Part shown: piece by piece, positions 8,894-17,017 of the stretch | How the letters are laid out: the number at the start of each line of letters is the position of its first letter | How positions within the stretch are numbered: the stretch's first letter is position 1 | Origin: Geojedonia litorea | GTDB taxonomy: Bacteria; Bacteroidota; Bacteroidia; Flavobacteriales; Flavobacteriaceae | DNA: 64,000 nucleotides | Reading direction: 5' to 3' | Assembly (NCBI RefSeq): GCF_042654525.1 | Contig: NZ_JBHSGP010000005.1 | Span: 1-64,000 of the forward strand | The notes under the pieces: generated by a model | What the model saw: the letters and a program-made list of their open reading frames with translations, nothing else | Told to the model about the DNA's origin: nothing | Databases searched by the model: none | Made by a program: the position numbers and the translations under genes

Positions 8894-8912
8894 AGTCCCT
8901 CCATCGGCTCAA
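8894..8912 (+). repeat. Direct repeat, copy 2 (tRNA-Thr 3' end)
   Basis: Exact copy of 8782-8800. It cannot form a tRNA by itself. The ~93 bases between the copies hold only the terminator and the GC-rich repeat. Confidence 0.85.
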
Positions 8913-8919
8913 AAATAAA

Positions 8920-8946
8920 AGTTCAGTAGTATACTGAACTTTTTTT
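8920..8946. terminator. Bidirectional terminator at the PBP1A gene end
   Basis: Perfect 9-bp stem AGTTCAGTA/TACTGAACT with a 3-base loop. There are seven T after it on the plus strand and an A-rich tract before it, so it can stop transcription both ways. Confidence 0.85.
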
Positions 8947-11272
8947 ATGGATTAAATCGGCTATCTGAATTATCTTCCTTCTTCTTTTTCAGCCAATCAA
9001 ATATTCCCTTTCTCTTTTTTCTGAATTCTTTTGAGTCTGAATCACTTCTGAATAAGCGTTCTAAGAAACTTTCTTTTTTAGACTGTTCACAATCTAGATT
9101 GTTTAAAACATCATCCCGAGGTGTTTCAAATTCTGCATGGGTAATGGTTCTAAATTTGGAATCATTATTTAGTTTTTGTAGATATTTTGCAAAAATTGGT
9201 AAAGCCGAGTTAGCACCTTGACCTATGGAGGTACTACTAAAACCTATTTGTTGATTGTCATTTCCCACCCAAACTACAGTAACCAAATTAGGCATTATCG
9301 CTGCAAACCAACCATCTTTGTTGTCTTGTGTAGTTCCAGTTTTTCCAGCAATATTATTGTTTAACTTATAGGATGTTCTCAAGCGTTGGGCGGTACCACT
9401 ATTTACCGTAGCTTTCATGAACTCCAACATGGTTTGTCTTGTTTCATCGCTAAATGCTTTTTCTTGATTAATTTTAGGATTCAAATCTTCAAACGAAGCA
9501 ATGATATTTCCATTCTTATCTTCAATTTTAGTGATGAAAATGGGAGTTGATGGCATACTGCTATTTACAAAACTAGAATAAGCGCTCGCCATTTCAAGTA
9601 ATGAAAGATTGGCTGACCCTAAAGCAATTGAAGGTACGTTTTCAATAGTGCTTTTGATGCCCATTTTATATGCTTGTTCAATGGTTTTATCTATCCCTGT
9701 TTCGTATAATACTTTTACAGCGATGGTGTTAATGGAATTACTTAAAGCATATTCTAGAGAATAATCGATATCTTCATCATCAATTTCAGATGCATTTGTG
9801 GGTGTCCAATCATCAACATCAGTATAAGTCACAGGTTTTACTGAAAAGTAAGCACAGGGATCCATACCATTCTCTAAAGCAGCAGTATATACAAAAGGTT
9901 TAAATGTGGAGCCTACCTGACGTTTGCTTTGAGATACATGATCATATTGAAAAAATCTATAATCAATACCACCAACATAGGCTCTAATCGCACCGCTAGA
10001 TGGTTCAAGAGAGATTAATCCTGCATTTAAAAATTTTAGAAAATGTTCTAAACTATCTAATGTAGAAACAGATTCCATAATAGTTCCATCCCAAGAGAAT
10101 AATTCAAGTGATTTGGGTTTGCTTAATGAATCGTTTATGGCCTTTTCTGAAATTCCTGAAGTTTTTAATTTTTTGTAGACTTTTAATCGTTTTTTTGCGG
10201 CTTCATAAACAGCTTTGTTTTTTAACCACGGAGCCCGTTTTCCATAAGCTTTCTCATAGGTTGCCTGAAGATTGGACATGTGCTCTCGCATTGCTTCTTC
10301 AGCGTAGCGCTGCATGGTGTTGTCTAAAGTTGTATATACTTTTAAACCATCACGAAAAACGTTATAAGTTTCTCCGTTAGGGTTCTTATAGTCTGGGTTT
10401 TGTAAAATACTATCGAGTTGCTTCTTTATTTCTGCCCTAAAATAGGGAGCTAAACCTTGATTGGGCGCATAGTGGTGATAATCCAATTCTAATTCTGACT
10501 CAGTGGCAATAGAAGCTTCTTCATCACTTATAAACCCTTGCTTGTTCATGAGATCAATTACCAAATCTCTTCTGGCTTTAGATCGCTCTGGAAATAATCT
10601 GGGATTATAACTGTGATTGGCTTTAAGTGTCCCTATTAGTGTAGCCGATTGCGGAATTGTTAATTGGCTTGTTGTTACATTAAAGAATTTTTTTGCTGCG
10701 CTTTCAATACCATAGGTGTTATCAGGAAATGGAACCGTGTTTAGGTATAAATTGAGGATTTCTTGTTTTGAATACAGATCTTCTAAACGTTTGGCGACAA
10801 TACTTTCCTTGATTTTATTGATTATAATCCCAAATGAACCATAATTTTCTCTTCCAAATAAATTTTTAGCTAACTGGAGTGTAATTGTACTTCCACCTCC
10901 CGATGTTTCGTCAGACATTAAAAGGGTTTTAAAAAACACACGGGCCAAACTTTTATTGTCGATGCCATTGTGTTCATAAAATCTAGTATCTTCAGTAGCA
11001 ATAAGGGCATCAATTAAATGTTGGGGAAATTGATTATAGTCAATAGGTTGACGATCATAGATATACAGTTTACCTATAAGTGCTTCATTGCGGTCTAGAA
11101 CTACAGTTGCCTGACTTTGATTTAAATTAGACAAGTCTTTGGAAGTGGGTATTTTCCCCCACAACCCAATATAAATGCTGAAGTAAAGACCAACAAAAAG
11201 AAGAATTAGGCTCAAAATCAGATAACCTATATGGTTAGCCCATTTATTTTTAAAAAGTTTTGGTATCTTCAT
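8945..11272 (-). CDS. mrcA: Penicillin-binding protein 1A, bifunctional transglycosylase/transpeptidase
   Basis: 775 residues from ATG 11272. The TTG at 11290 gives six more residues and is less likely. It polymerises and cross-links peptidoglycan at the inner membrane. A membrane segment lies near residues 15-35. The GT51 domain shows ATEDTRFYEH (about 92-101), GGSTITLQLAKNL and the NTVPFPDNTYGIE region. The transpeptidase shows STFK (about 453), SNSIN (about 511) and KTGT (about 644). The C-terminal tail is Lys/Asp-rich. Monocistronic, with a terminator just beyond the stop. All catalytic motifs are present. Confidence 0.95.
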   Translation of the reverse strand: MKIPKLFKNKWANHIGYLILSLILLFVGLYFSIYIGLWGKIPTSKDLSNLNQSQATVVLDRNEALIGKLYIYDRQPIDYNQFPQHLIDALIATEDTRFYEHNGIDNKSLARVFFKTLLMSDETSGGGSTITLQLAKNLFGRENYGSFGIIINKIKESIVAKRLEDLYSKQEILNLYLNTVPFPDNTYGIESAAKKFFNVTTSQLTIPQSATLIGTLKANHSYNPRLFPERSKARRDLVIDLMNKQGFISDEEASIATESELELDYHHYAPNQGLAPYFRAEIKKQLDSILQNPDYKNPNGETYNVFRDGLKVYTTLDNTMQRYAEEAMREHMSNLQATYEKAYGKRAPWLKNKAVYEAAKKRLKVYKKLKTSGISEKAINDSLSKPKSLELFSWDGTIMESVSTLDSLEHFLKFLNAGLISLEPSSGAIRAYVGGIDYRFFQYDHVSQSKRQVGSTFKPFVYTAALENGMDPCAYFSVKPVTYTDVDDWTPTNASEIDDEDIDYSLEYALSNSINTIAVKVLYETGIDKTIEQAYKMGIKSTIENVPSIALGSANLSLLEMASAYSSFVNSSMPSTPIFITKIEDKNGNIIASFEDLNPKINQEKAFSDETRQTMLEFMKATVNSGTAQRLRTSYKLNNNIAGKTGTTQDNKDGWFAAIMPNLVTVVWVGNDNQQIGFSSTSIGQGANSALPIFAKYLQKLNNDSKFRTITHAEFETPRDDVLNNLDCEQSKKESFLERLFRSDSDSKEFRKKRKGIFDWLKKKKEDNSDSRFNP

Positions 11273-11362
11273 GTACTTAGTAAAGTTCAATAAACGAAAT
11301 GATTGTGTTCGTTTTTAAAACGTTTAGTATAAGTACGAATTATATGCCTTTGTGGATGACTT

Positions 11363-12070
11363 TTACTCTAAATTCGATGGAGCAGCTTTTCTTTGGTCAA
11401 TAATTACTTTTAATTTTTTCCCATAAAGTGACGTTTTTAGATTGTCTTGAAGGGAATTGTAAATGGTGTCTAAATAACGAGTTGAGGTATTTGGGATTTC
11501 ATAGACTGCCAAATAAGGGGCGATCTCACTTGTTTTGTTGTTTAGGGCAAAGTTAATGGTGTACGAATATTTTCGTTTGATAAGGTTATTTTGGTAATCT
11601 TGAAAGGACATGTTTCCTATGGAGTCATTACTTTTTCTGTTTTCAAAATTTTCCTTGATTTGGTCTAAATTACGATTGTTAAGTTTTGATATTGTAGTCA
11701 TATACTCTTCCAATAGCTCATGTTGTTTTGAGCCTTTAATTTTGGCATCAAAATTAAAATTCTTTAAAGTTGAATTAAATTCAGTCACCCCTTCCACTGC
11801 GAAAAATGCCGCAGCTACTTGCTCGTTTGCATTTTTATTCAAACGAATATATAATACTTCAGGTTCTTCTAAATTTGTGTGAAGTTCAAACTCTGAATTC
11901 CCATTAATTACGAGAGAATCTAAGGTTAAAAAGGTAGAGTCTAAATCCCGTTCAAGATAAACGGTTCCCTTTTTTAGCCCTTTAATATTTGCTTTAAGGG
12001 TGAAATTATGTGTTTCTGTATTACAGGCTGATAGTGTTACAATAGTAATTAGAAAAAGTATTCTTTTCAT
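11363..12070 (-). CDS. DUF4369 lipoprotein
   Basis: 235 residues. The signal peptide ends in lipobox LSAC, so it is a lipoprotein. Residues about 22-110 resemble DUF4369 (KGLKKGTVYLER then LDSLVINGNSEF), a beta domain usually found N-terminal to thioredoxin-like domains in Bacteroidota thiol-disulfide proteins. Here no thioredoxin CxxC domain follows. The remaining ~120 residues are helical and unassigned. Function unknown. It stands alone between PBP1A and the DUF819 permease. Confidence 0.75.
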   Translation of the reverse strand: MKRILFLITIVTLSACNTETHNFTLKANIKGLKKGTVYLERDLDSTFLTLDSLVINGNSEFELHTNLEEPEVLYIRLNKNANEQVAAAFFAVEGVTEFNSTLKNFNFDAKIKGSKQHELLEEYMTTISKLNNRNLDQIKENFENRKSNDSIGNMSFQDYQNNLIKRKYSYTINFALNNKTSEIAPYLAVYEIPNTSTRYLDTIYNSLQDNLKTSLYGKKLKVIIDQRKAAPSNLE

Positions 12071-12118
12071 TCGTTTTTATAATTTGAGCGCAAATATCTT
12101 ATAAATATTTTTTAAAAA

Positions 12119-13384
12119 CTAACCTGCTGCAGCTATTCTCATTAACTCTGCACAAAGTATGGCGCCATAGGTACCAACCACGTAGCCAAACACTGCTAGA
12201 AGGGCTCCTACTGTAGCTAGAGAAGGGTGGAAGGCTGCTGCAACCACTGGTGCCGATGCTGCGCCTCCAACATTGGCCTGACTACCAACAGCTAAGAAGA
12301 AATATGGCGCTTTGATAAGTTTTGCTATTAAAATTAAAAGCCCAGCATGAATTACCATCCAGACGATTCCTATTAATATAAGTCCTGGATTTTCGAAAAT
12401 TTTTCCTAGGTCCATTTTCATACCTATAGTAGCTACAAGTACATAAATAAATACACTTCCAATTTTACTGGCTCCGGCACCTTCATAATTTTTAGCCTTA
12501 GTAAATGATAGTAAAATTCCAATCAAAGTTGCAATTGAAATTAACCAGAAAAACTGACTTCCAAACGATGACAAAGGACTTTTGGGATCGCTGACGACTT
12601 CAAAATTGGCATTTAGAAAACTTGAAATATGATCTGCTCCAAAATGCGCAATACCCACTGCAACAAATGCAAACATCAAAATCATCATGTAGTCAGTAAG
12701 TGTTGGGTTTCTTGTAATCTTTTCAGTAAAGGTTTGTACTTTATGTTTTAGTTCATCTATAGCCGAATTATCAGCTTTTAACCATTTGTCAATCTTGTTT
12801 TTCTTACCAATTCCTAATAATAAAAAGGCCATCCAAATATTGGCAACTACAATATCTACAAGGACCATTCCACCATAAAGTTCTTGGTTGTACTCATAAA
12901 TTTCTAACATTGCAGCTTGATTAGCACCGCCACCAATCCAGCTCCCGGCAAGCGTAGCTAGTCCTCTCCAAACAGCATCAAAACCTGCACCACCAACGGT
13001 TTCAGGTGAAAATGTTGAGATTAATAAAATAGCAATTGGACCACCAATTATAATTCCAATGGTTCCTGTAAAGAACATGACTAGTGCCTTCCATCCTAAA
13101 TTAAAAACCGCTTTTAGATCTATACTAATGGTCAATAATACTAATGAGGCCGGCAAAAGATATCTACTTGCAACAAAATAGGTTTGTGTGACATCAGCTG
13201 AAATCCATCCTAATGAGTTAAAAATTGCTGGGACCATATAACACATTAAGAGTCCTGGAATGTATTTATAGAATTTGGCCCAAAAACCTTCCGTTTTAGA
13301 TTCAGTATAAAATACAAAACCTAAAGCGAGCATTAATAACCCAAAAACAATAGCGTCGTTAGTAAATAATGGTGAGTGTTCCAT
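12119..13384 (-). CDS. DUF819 family integral membrane protein
   Basis: 421 residues with about 11 hydrophobic segments. Gly/Ala-rich signatures such as GSWIGGGANQAAM (middle) and GSQANVGGAASAPV (C-terminal third) match the DUF819 (YjcL) family of putative transporters. The substrate is not known. The two GG(A/G) motifs suggest an inverted-repeat transporter fold. It starts at ATG 13384 and is followed on its strand by the DUF4369 gene after about 50 bases. Confidence 0.85.
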   Translation of the reverse strand: MEHSPLFTNDAIVFGLLMLALGFVFYTESKTEGFWAKFYKYIPGLLMCYMVPAIFNSLGWISADVTQTYFVASRYLLPASLVLLTISIDLKAVFNLGWKALVMFFTGTIGIIIGGPIAILLISTFSPETVGGAGFDAVWRGLATLAGSWIGGGANQAAMLEIYEYNQELYGGMVLVDIVVANIWMAFLLLGIGKKNKIDKWLKADNSAIDELKHKVQTFTEKITRNPTLTDYMMILMFAFVAVGIAHFGADHISSFLNANFEVVSDPKSPLSSFGSQFFWLISIATLIGILLSFTKAKNYEGAGASKIGSVFIYVLVATIGMKMDLGKIFENPGLILIGIVWMVIHAGLLILIAKLIKAPYFFLAVGSQANVGGAASAPVVAAAFHPSLATVGALLAVFGYVVGTYGAILCAELMRIAAAG

Positions 13385-13435
13385 AGTTGTTTTTAATTTG
13401 TGAGCTGCAAAATACCAAATTAAAGAGTATAAAAA

Positions 13436-13461
13436 AAGCGACTTTAAGTGTCGCTTTTTTC
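13436..13461. terminator. Terminator of the SPFH operon
   Basis: Stem AAGCGAC/GTCGCTT with a 7-base loop, flanked by A7 and T6, so bidirectional. The stop codon of the ribbon-helix-helix gene lies inside the loop. Confidence 0.85.
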
Positions 13462-13629
13462 GTTAGTATCATTTTTAGGTTTTATCAACCTATTTTTTTC
13501 TTTGAGATATTGCATGAGCATCCATTCAATTTGGCCATTTGTACTCCTAAAGTCATCAGAGGCCCATTTTTCGATAGCCTTGAGCATGTCTTCATTTATT
13601 CGTAAGGCAAATGCTTTTTTCTTCGGCAT
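13444..13629 (-). CDS. Arc-like ribbon-helix-helix DNA-binding protein
   Basis: 61 residues. The pattern KKKAFALRINEDMLKAIEKWA, then NGQIEWMLMQYLKE is a ribbon-helix-helix core (strand FALRI, helix, turn, helix), as in Arc-family regulators. This fold binds DNA as a dimer. It is the third gene of an operon with SPFH and a 56-residue protein (20-base gap). Repeated ATGATAT boxes upstream of the operon could be its operator, which is inference. A membrane or toxin-antitoxin role is not indicated. Confidence 0.8.
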   Translation of the reverse strand: MPKKKAFALRINEDMLKAIEKWASDDFRSTNGQIEWMLMQYLKEKNRLIKPKNDTNEKSDT

Positions 13630-13649
13630 AAAATTAACGATTTGTTTGA

Positions 13650-13820
13650 TTATCTATTTTTTTCGCGTTCAAAGACAATATAAGAAATTCCACCATGCTG
13701 GTTATCGGTTATGGTTTTTAATGTCCATCCTTCTTTGGCATATTTATTTATAAGGTCTTCTAGTTTTTCGTGTCGTTTTCTAAACCCTAAAGACGGTTTT
13801 ATAACTTTATATTCTTTCAT
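13650..13820 (-). CDS. 56-residue conserved hypothetical protein (DUF4177-like size and pattern)
   Basis: A short open frame read from the sequence: ATG at 13820, stop at 13650. It begins MKEYKVIKPSLGFRKRHEKL and continues with EGWTLKTITDNQ and a final strand ending FEREKNR. The beta-helix-beta pattern with EGW resembles DUF4177-type small proteins, but identity is not certain. It starts 2 bases after the SPFH stop and ends 20 bases before the ribbon-helix-helix gene, so it is almost surely co-translated with them. Confidence 0.75.
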   Translation of the reverse strand: MKEYKVIKPSLGFRKRHEKLEDLINKYAKEGWTLKTITDNQHGGISYIVFEREKNR

Positions 13821-13822
13821 GA

Positions 13823-14683
13823 TTAATGATTTAATGTTCCGGTGTTGAGAACAGGAGATGCGTCTTTATCTCCACAAAGAATAACCATAAGATTACTCAC
13901 CATAGCAGCTTTTCGTTCCTCATCTAAATCTACAATTTGTTTTTTACTTAATTCTTCTAAAGCCATTTCTACCATACTTACAGCACCTTCAACAATTTTA
14001 TGTCTGGCCGCAACTATAGCTGTTGCCTGTTGACGCTTAAGCATGGCATTTGCGATTTCTTGTGCATAAGCTAAATAACCAATTCTGGCCTCAAGAACTT
14101 CAATTCCTGCAATTGATAAACGCTCATCAATTTCTTTTTCGAGAGCTGCACTCACTTCATTAACGCTAGAACGTAAGGTGATATCTTCATCATGGCCTTC
14201 ATCTGCAAAATTGTCATAAGGATACATACTCGCTAGCTTCCTTACGGCAGCATCGGTTTGTACACGAACAAAATTTTCATAATTGTCCACATCAAAGGCC
14301 GCTTTATAGGTATTATGCACCCGCCATACCAATATTGTACTAATCATCACAGGATTTCCGAGCTTATCATTAACCTTAAGTCGCTCACTATCAAAGTTAC
14401 TGGCCCGAAGTGATATTTTCTTTTTTGTGTAAAATGGATTTACCCAGAAAAATCCATTTTTTTTAACGGTACCAACATATTCACCAAAGAGTAACAACAC
14501 TCTAGAACCATTAGGTTGTACCATAATAAAACCAGGCGCAAGTAATATTGCTGCAAGAATAGCAAAAGCAAACCAAGGCTTTTTAAAGGTAATAGTTGTA
14601 ACAATGCCTCCTATAAATAATAATAGAAATACAAACAACATAAGGTAACCGTTAGCGGGGACAATAATTTTCTCTTCTTTCAT
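13823..14683 (-). CDS. SPFH/Band 7 domain membrane protein
   Basis: 286 residues. Two membrane segments near residues 12-30 and 36-52 precede an SPFH domain (about 55-240) with VQPNGSRVLLLFGEYVGTV, the FFWVNPFY segment, and the ERLSIAGIEVLEARIGYLAYAQEIA stretch. A helical tail follows. SPFH proteins form large membrane-bound rings or cages that organise membrane proteases and other partners. First gene of a three-gene operon with a 56-residue protein and a ribbon-helix-helix protein. No NfeD or FtsH partner is adjacent. Confidence 0.88.
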   Translation of the reverse strand: MKEEKIIVPANGYLMLFVFLLLFIGGIVTTITFKKPWFAFAILAAILLAPGFIMVQPNGSRVLLLFGEYVGTVKKNGFFWVNPFYTKKKISLRASNFDSERLKVNDKLGNPVMISTILVWRVHNTYKAAFDVDNYENFVRVQTDAAVRKLASMYPYDNFADEGHDEDITLRSSVNEVSAALEKEIDERLSIAGIEVLEARIGYLAYAQEIANAMLKRQQATAIVAARHKIVEGAVSMVEMALEELSKKQIVDLDEERKAAMVSNLMVILCGDKDASPVLNTGTLNH

Positions 14684-14720
14684 GATATATAAATTTAATA
14701 TGATATTAAAATGATATCAT
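14682..14720 (-). promoter_or_regulatory. Repeated ATGATAT boxes before the SPFH operon (putative operator)
   Basis: ATGATAT occurs at 14682-14688, 14700-14706 and 14711-14717. The last is part of the perfect palindrome ATGATATCAT (14711-14720). They cover the start region of the SPFH gene. Short repeated boxes are typical for ribbon-helix-helix repressors, and one is encoded in the same operon. Confidence 0.4.
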
Positions 14721-14834
14721 AAAGATATAATAAAACATTTATATTTCCAAATCAACTTTTGGCATGGCATTTGCTCAATACTAATTGTAATTGATAATAG
14801 CTTAAGAACGCTAGTTCTTAATTAAAGTTAAAAT

Positions 14835-14887
14835 TACATTTGGTTGGTTAGTTAGTGAAAAAGCACCTCAACGAGGTGCTTTTTTTA
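14835..14887 (+). ncRNA. Candidate very short sRNA with UG-rich leader
   Basis: A TACATTTG box (14835-14842), a C-free tract GTTGGTTAGTTAGTG, then a strong terminator, all on the plus strand where no gene lies upstream. The predicted RNA is about 40 nt. Alternatively the hairpin only serves the minus-strand barrel gene that ends at 14913. Confidence 0.4.
14861..14886. terminator. Bidirectional terminator
   Basis: Perfect 9-bp stem AAGCACCTC/GAGGTGCTT with loop AAC, T run on the plus side and A run before it. It can also end the minus-strand barrel gene. Confidence 0.88.
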
Positions 14888-14912
14888 TGTGGTAGTAAAA
14901 ATTAGAATATTA

Positions 14913-15647
14913 TTAAAAAGGGCAATAACAGCTATTACCTTTGAAAAGACCATCGAACATTCCACCTATGCTTTGGGCGTCTGTTCTGAAAATATCAAAA
15001 AACACGCTTAAGCTCAATACATTTGGTTTATACGGTTTAAGATCTGCAAGATTAACGCCATAAGCAGACCTAATAAAATCTTCGCGCTCTTGGTCAGTTT
15101 CACCTTGTCCCATTTCATATCGCAGATCAACACCTAGACGTTTGTAACGAAACATTATACCAACATTAATATTAAAAGTAGTCTTTTTTAGATCTGGTCC
15201 GGGTGAACCCGTTGTAAAGCTTGTTTCTTGAACGCCTTCTATTTCGGTGTCTCCAAAAAAATTAAACCCAGGTCCAGCATAAATAGAAACGGGTCCAATA
15301 AGTTCGTAACCTAATAGTATAGGGAAATCAATTTTAGAAGTAGTCCATTTTGATTGCCGATCAGGAAAATCATAATGATTTTGAGATGAAACGTAATTGA
15401 GTTCTGGTCGAACGAAAAATTTACCAAATTGTGCAAAAAAATAGCCGCCAGCTTGAAACCCAATATCTTTAACTGGCTCGAAGTTTAATCCGGCATCTGG
15501 ACCTTGTGGACCATTTGATCCAACAGTGATTATATCTCCAATACTGTAAGTGTTTAAACCACCTCTAATCCCGAAACCAAATTCTTGGGCATAGGTAAAG
15601 AACATGGATAGAAGAGAGAAAACGACAAGTAGGATCTGTTTTTTCAT
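14913..15647 (-). CDS. Outer membrane beta-barrel protein (PorT-like porin family domain)
   Basis: 244 residues. Signal peptide ends TYAQ. The mature part alternates as an 8-10-stranded barrel with IRGGLN near the N-terminus and FRYKRLGVDLRYEMG late, typical of the outer membrane beta-barrel domain family of Bacteroidota. The presumed last strand (NVLSLSVFFDIF) is followed by a ~25-residue tail ending with two Cys (NSCYCPF), unusual after a barrel. Function unknown. Three TCGGTGA-type boxes lie upstream. Confidence 0.82.
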   Translation of the reverse strand: MKKQILLVVFSLLSMFFTYAQEFGFGIRGGLNTYSIGDIITVGSNGPQGPDAGLNFEPVKDIGFQAGGYFFAQFGKFFVRPELNYVSSQNHYDFPDRQSKWTTSKIDFPILLGYELIGPVSIYAGPGFNFFGDTEIEGVQETSFTTGSPGPDLKKTTFNINVGIMFRYKRLGVDLRYEMGQGETDQEREDFIRSAYGVNLADLKPYKPNVLSLSVFFDIFRTDAQSIGGMFDGLFKGNSCYCPF

Positions 15648-15711
15648 AAGTTAAGTAGTTGGGCTTAATTAGGTTAAATCTATAAACTACGTCCTTAAAT
15701 GTCCTATTTAT

Positions 15712-15777
15712 TCGGTGACGTTCTTCTTTTTTTCGGTGAAATAAAAATGTAAAAGGTAAAAAGCTTTGTTTCACCGA
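15712..15777 (-). promoter_or_regulatory. TCGGTGA/TCACCGA box cluster upstream of the barrel gene
   Basis: TCGGTGA at 15712-15718 and 15733-15739 (exactly 21 bp apart, two helical turns) and its inverse TCACCGA at 15771-15777. They lie 65-130 bases before the barrel start on the minus strand. No regulator can be named. Confidence 0.35.
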
Positions 15778-15804
15778 TTAAAAAACGAGTAAAAACAAAT
15801 TAAA

Positions 15805-16746
15805 TTAACTAATGGAATTAATAAAATTAGTAATCTCCGATAGTAATTCAGGAGAAAGTGTTCTAAACGATTCGTTGTAAGATTTAGAGTTTTCTAAATC
15901 ATCCCCTTCAATTATAAACAAAACATGATTCATGTTAGTAATCAATTTTAATTGGGCATTCGGGGAGGCGTTTTTTAAACTTTGGGCTTCTTCGGTACTT
16001 ACCTGTAAATCTTTAGTGCCATTTATAATTAAAATAGGCATGTCTAGAACGGCGATTTCTTCTTGTGGATTATATTTCATCCAACTCATCATAAATGGCT
16101 GTATAGATATATCGAAAATAGAACCCAATTGTGAAGGGTAGTCACTTGTGGTTTTTCCTGTTCGCATTATATTGAATGCCTTTTTTGCATCTTCAGTATA
16201 GATATAAGCTGTTTTATCTATTTGTTCAATAATCACTTGATCAATAGGTTGTCCTGCACCAGCCAATGAAATAAATCCGTCGGCTCTATTTTTCGCAGCT
16301 AACATACCTACTAAGCTACCTTGACTATGTCCTATGACTATTATTTTAGAATACTTTTTAGTGTTTTTGAAATACTCAATAACCGAACTAGCATCAGTAA
16401 CAAAGTCATCAAACATAATAGTCTTACTCACATTTCCATTTCTAATTTGTTTAACAATGCGTTTATCATATCTAAATGTAGCGATGCCATTGCTGGAAAG
16501 GTTTTGAGCTAATTTTTTAAGCGCATTGTTTTTAAGAAAATTTTGATTTCCATCTCGGTCGGTTGGTCCTGATCCCGCTATTAAAATAGCTAATGCAGGT
16601 TGTTCTTTATCAGTTGGAGTAAGTAATGTGCCATCTATAAACGTATTTACACTTATGTCTTGACTGGAATAATTTAAATCTTGTGAGAATCCAATCCAAA
16701 CATTCCCTATATGGATTACTATTAAATAATATCTAAATACATGCAT
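15805..16746 (-). CDS. Secreted alpha/beta hydrolase (S33-like)
   Basis: 313 residues. Possible signal peptide ends GFSQ. Alpha/beta hydrolase features: oxyanion-side ILIAGSGPTDRDGN, nucleophile elbow VIGHSQGS, the late Asp in LIINGTKDLQV, and His in NMNHVLF. Substrate unknown; the family includes esterases and aminopeptidases. It starts with ATG 16746 and ends 158 bases before the barrel gene on the same strand. Confidence 0.85.
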   Translation of the reverse strand: MHVFRYYLIVIHIGNVWIGFSQDLNYSSQDISVNTFIDGTLLTPTDKEQPALAILIAGSGPTDRDGNQNFLKNNALKKLAQNLSSNGIATFRYDKRIVKQIRNGNVSKTIMFDDFVTDASSVIEYFKNTKKYSKIIVIGHSQGSLVGMLAAKNRADGFISLAGAGQPIDQVIIEQIDKTAYIYTEDAKKAFNIMRTGKTTSDYPSQLGSIFDISIQPFMMSWMKYNPQEEIAVLDMPILIINGTKDLQVSTEEAQSLKNASPNAQLKLITNMNHVLFIIEGDDLENSKSYNESFRTLSPELLSEITNFINSIS

Positions 16747-16865
16747 ATGGTTAAATTACTTTATAGATCAAAGTTAATTAAAAGGAACTTTTAAGTTGCA
16801 ATACTAACGTTTGAGTTGAAAAAATATTTGCTTGATCGAAGAAAATGAGCATTTAAATTAAGTGC

Positions 16866-16929
16866 ATTTCATCGATAATATAGTAAATTTCATCCGTAAA
16901 TGTTAAAATTTAGTGTATTTCATCGATTA
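16866..16929. promoter_or_regulatory. Three ATTTCATCG-type direct repeats
   Basis: ATTTCATCGATAA (16866), ATTTCATCCGTAA (16887) and ATTTCATCGATTAA (16917). The first two are 21 bp apart and the third a further 30. They lie about 120-180 bases before the alpha/beta hydrolase start, or upstream of the candidate plus-strand transcript. Confidence 0.35.
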
Positions 16930-17017
16930 ATAATGTATTTAAACAGATTTATTAAAATATAATTCTACATTTGAAGTGTACTAAAATTTAGTTTTTAGTT
17001 CAATGGATTAATTAATT

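Noticed and set aside
8852..8912. Second, degenerate tRNA gene
   Set aside because: Only the T-arm 3' side and acceptor 3' side are present; no D or anticodon arm.
13444..13820. Toxin-antitoxin pair (56-residue protein plus ribbon-helix-helix protein)
   Set aside because: The 56-residue protein does not resemble a known toxin and both follow the SPFH gene in one operon; order and size do not favour a TA module.
15565..15774. 69-codon ORF across the barrel gene start
   Set aside because: Overlaps the signal peptide and promoter of the barrel gene in another frame; low-complexity composition.
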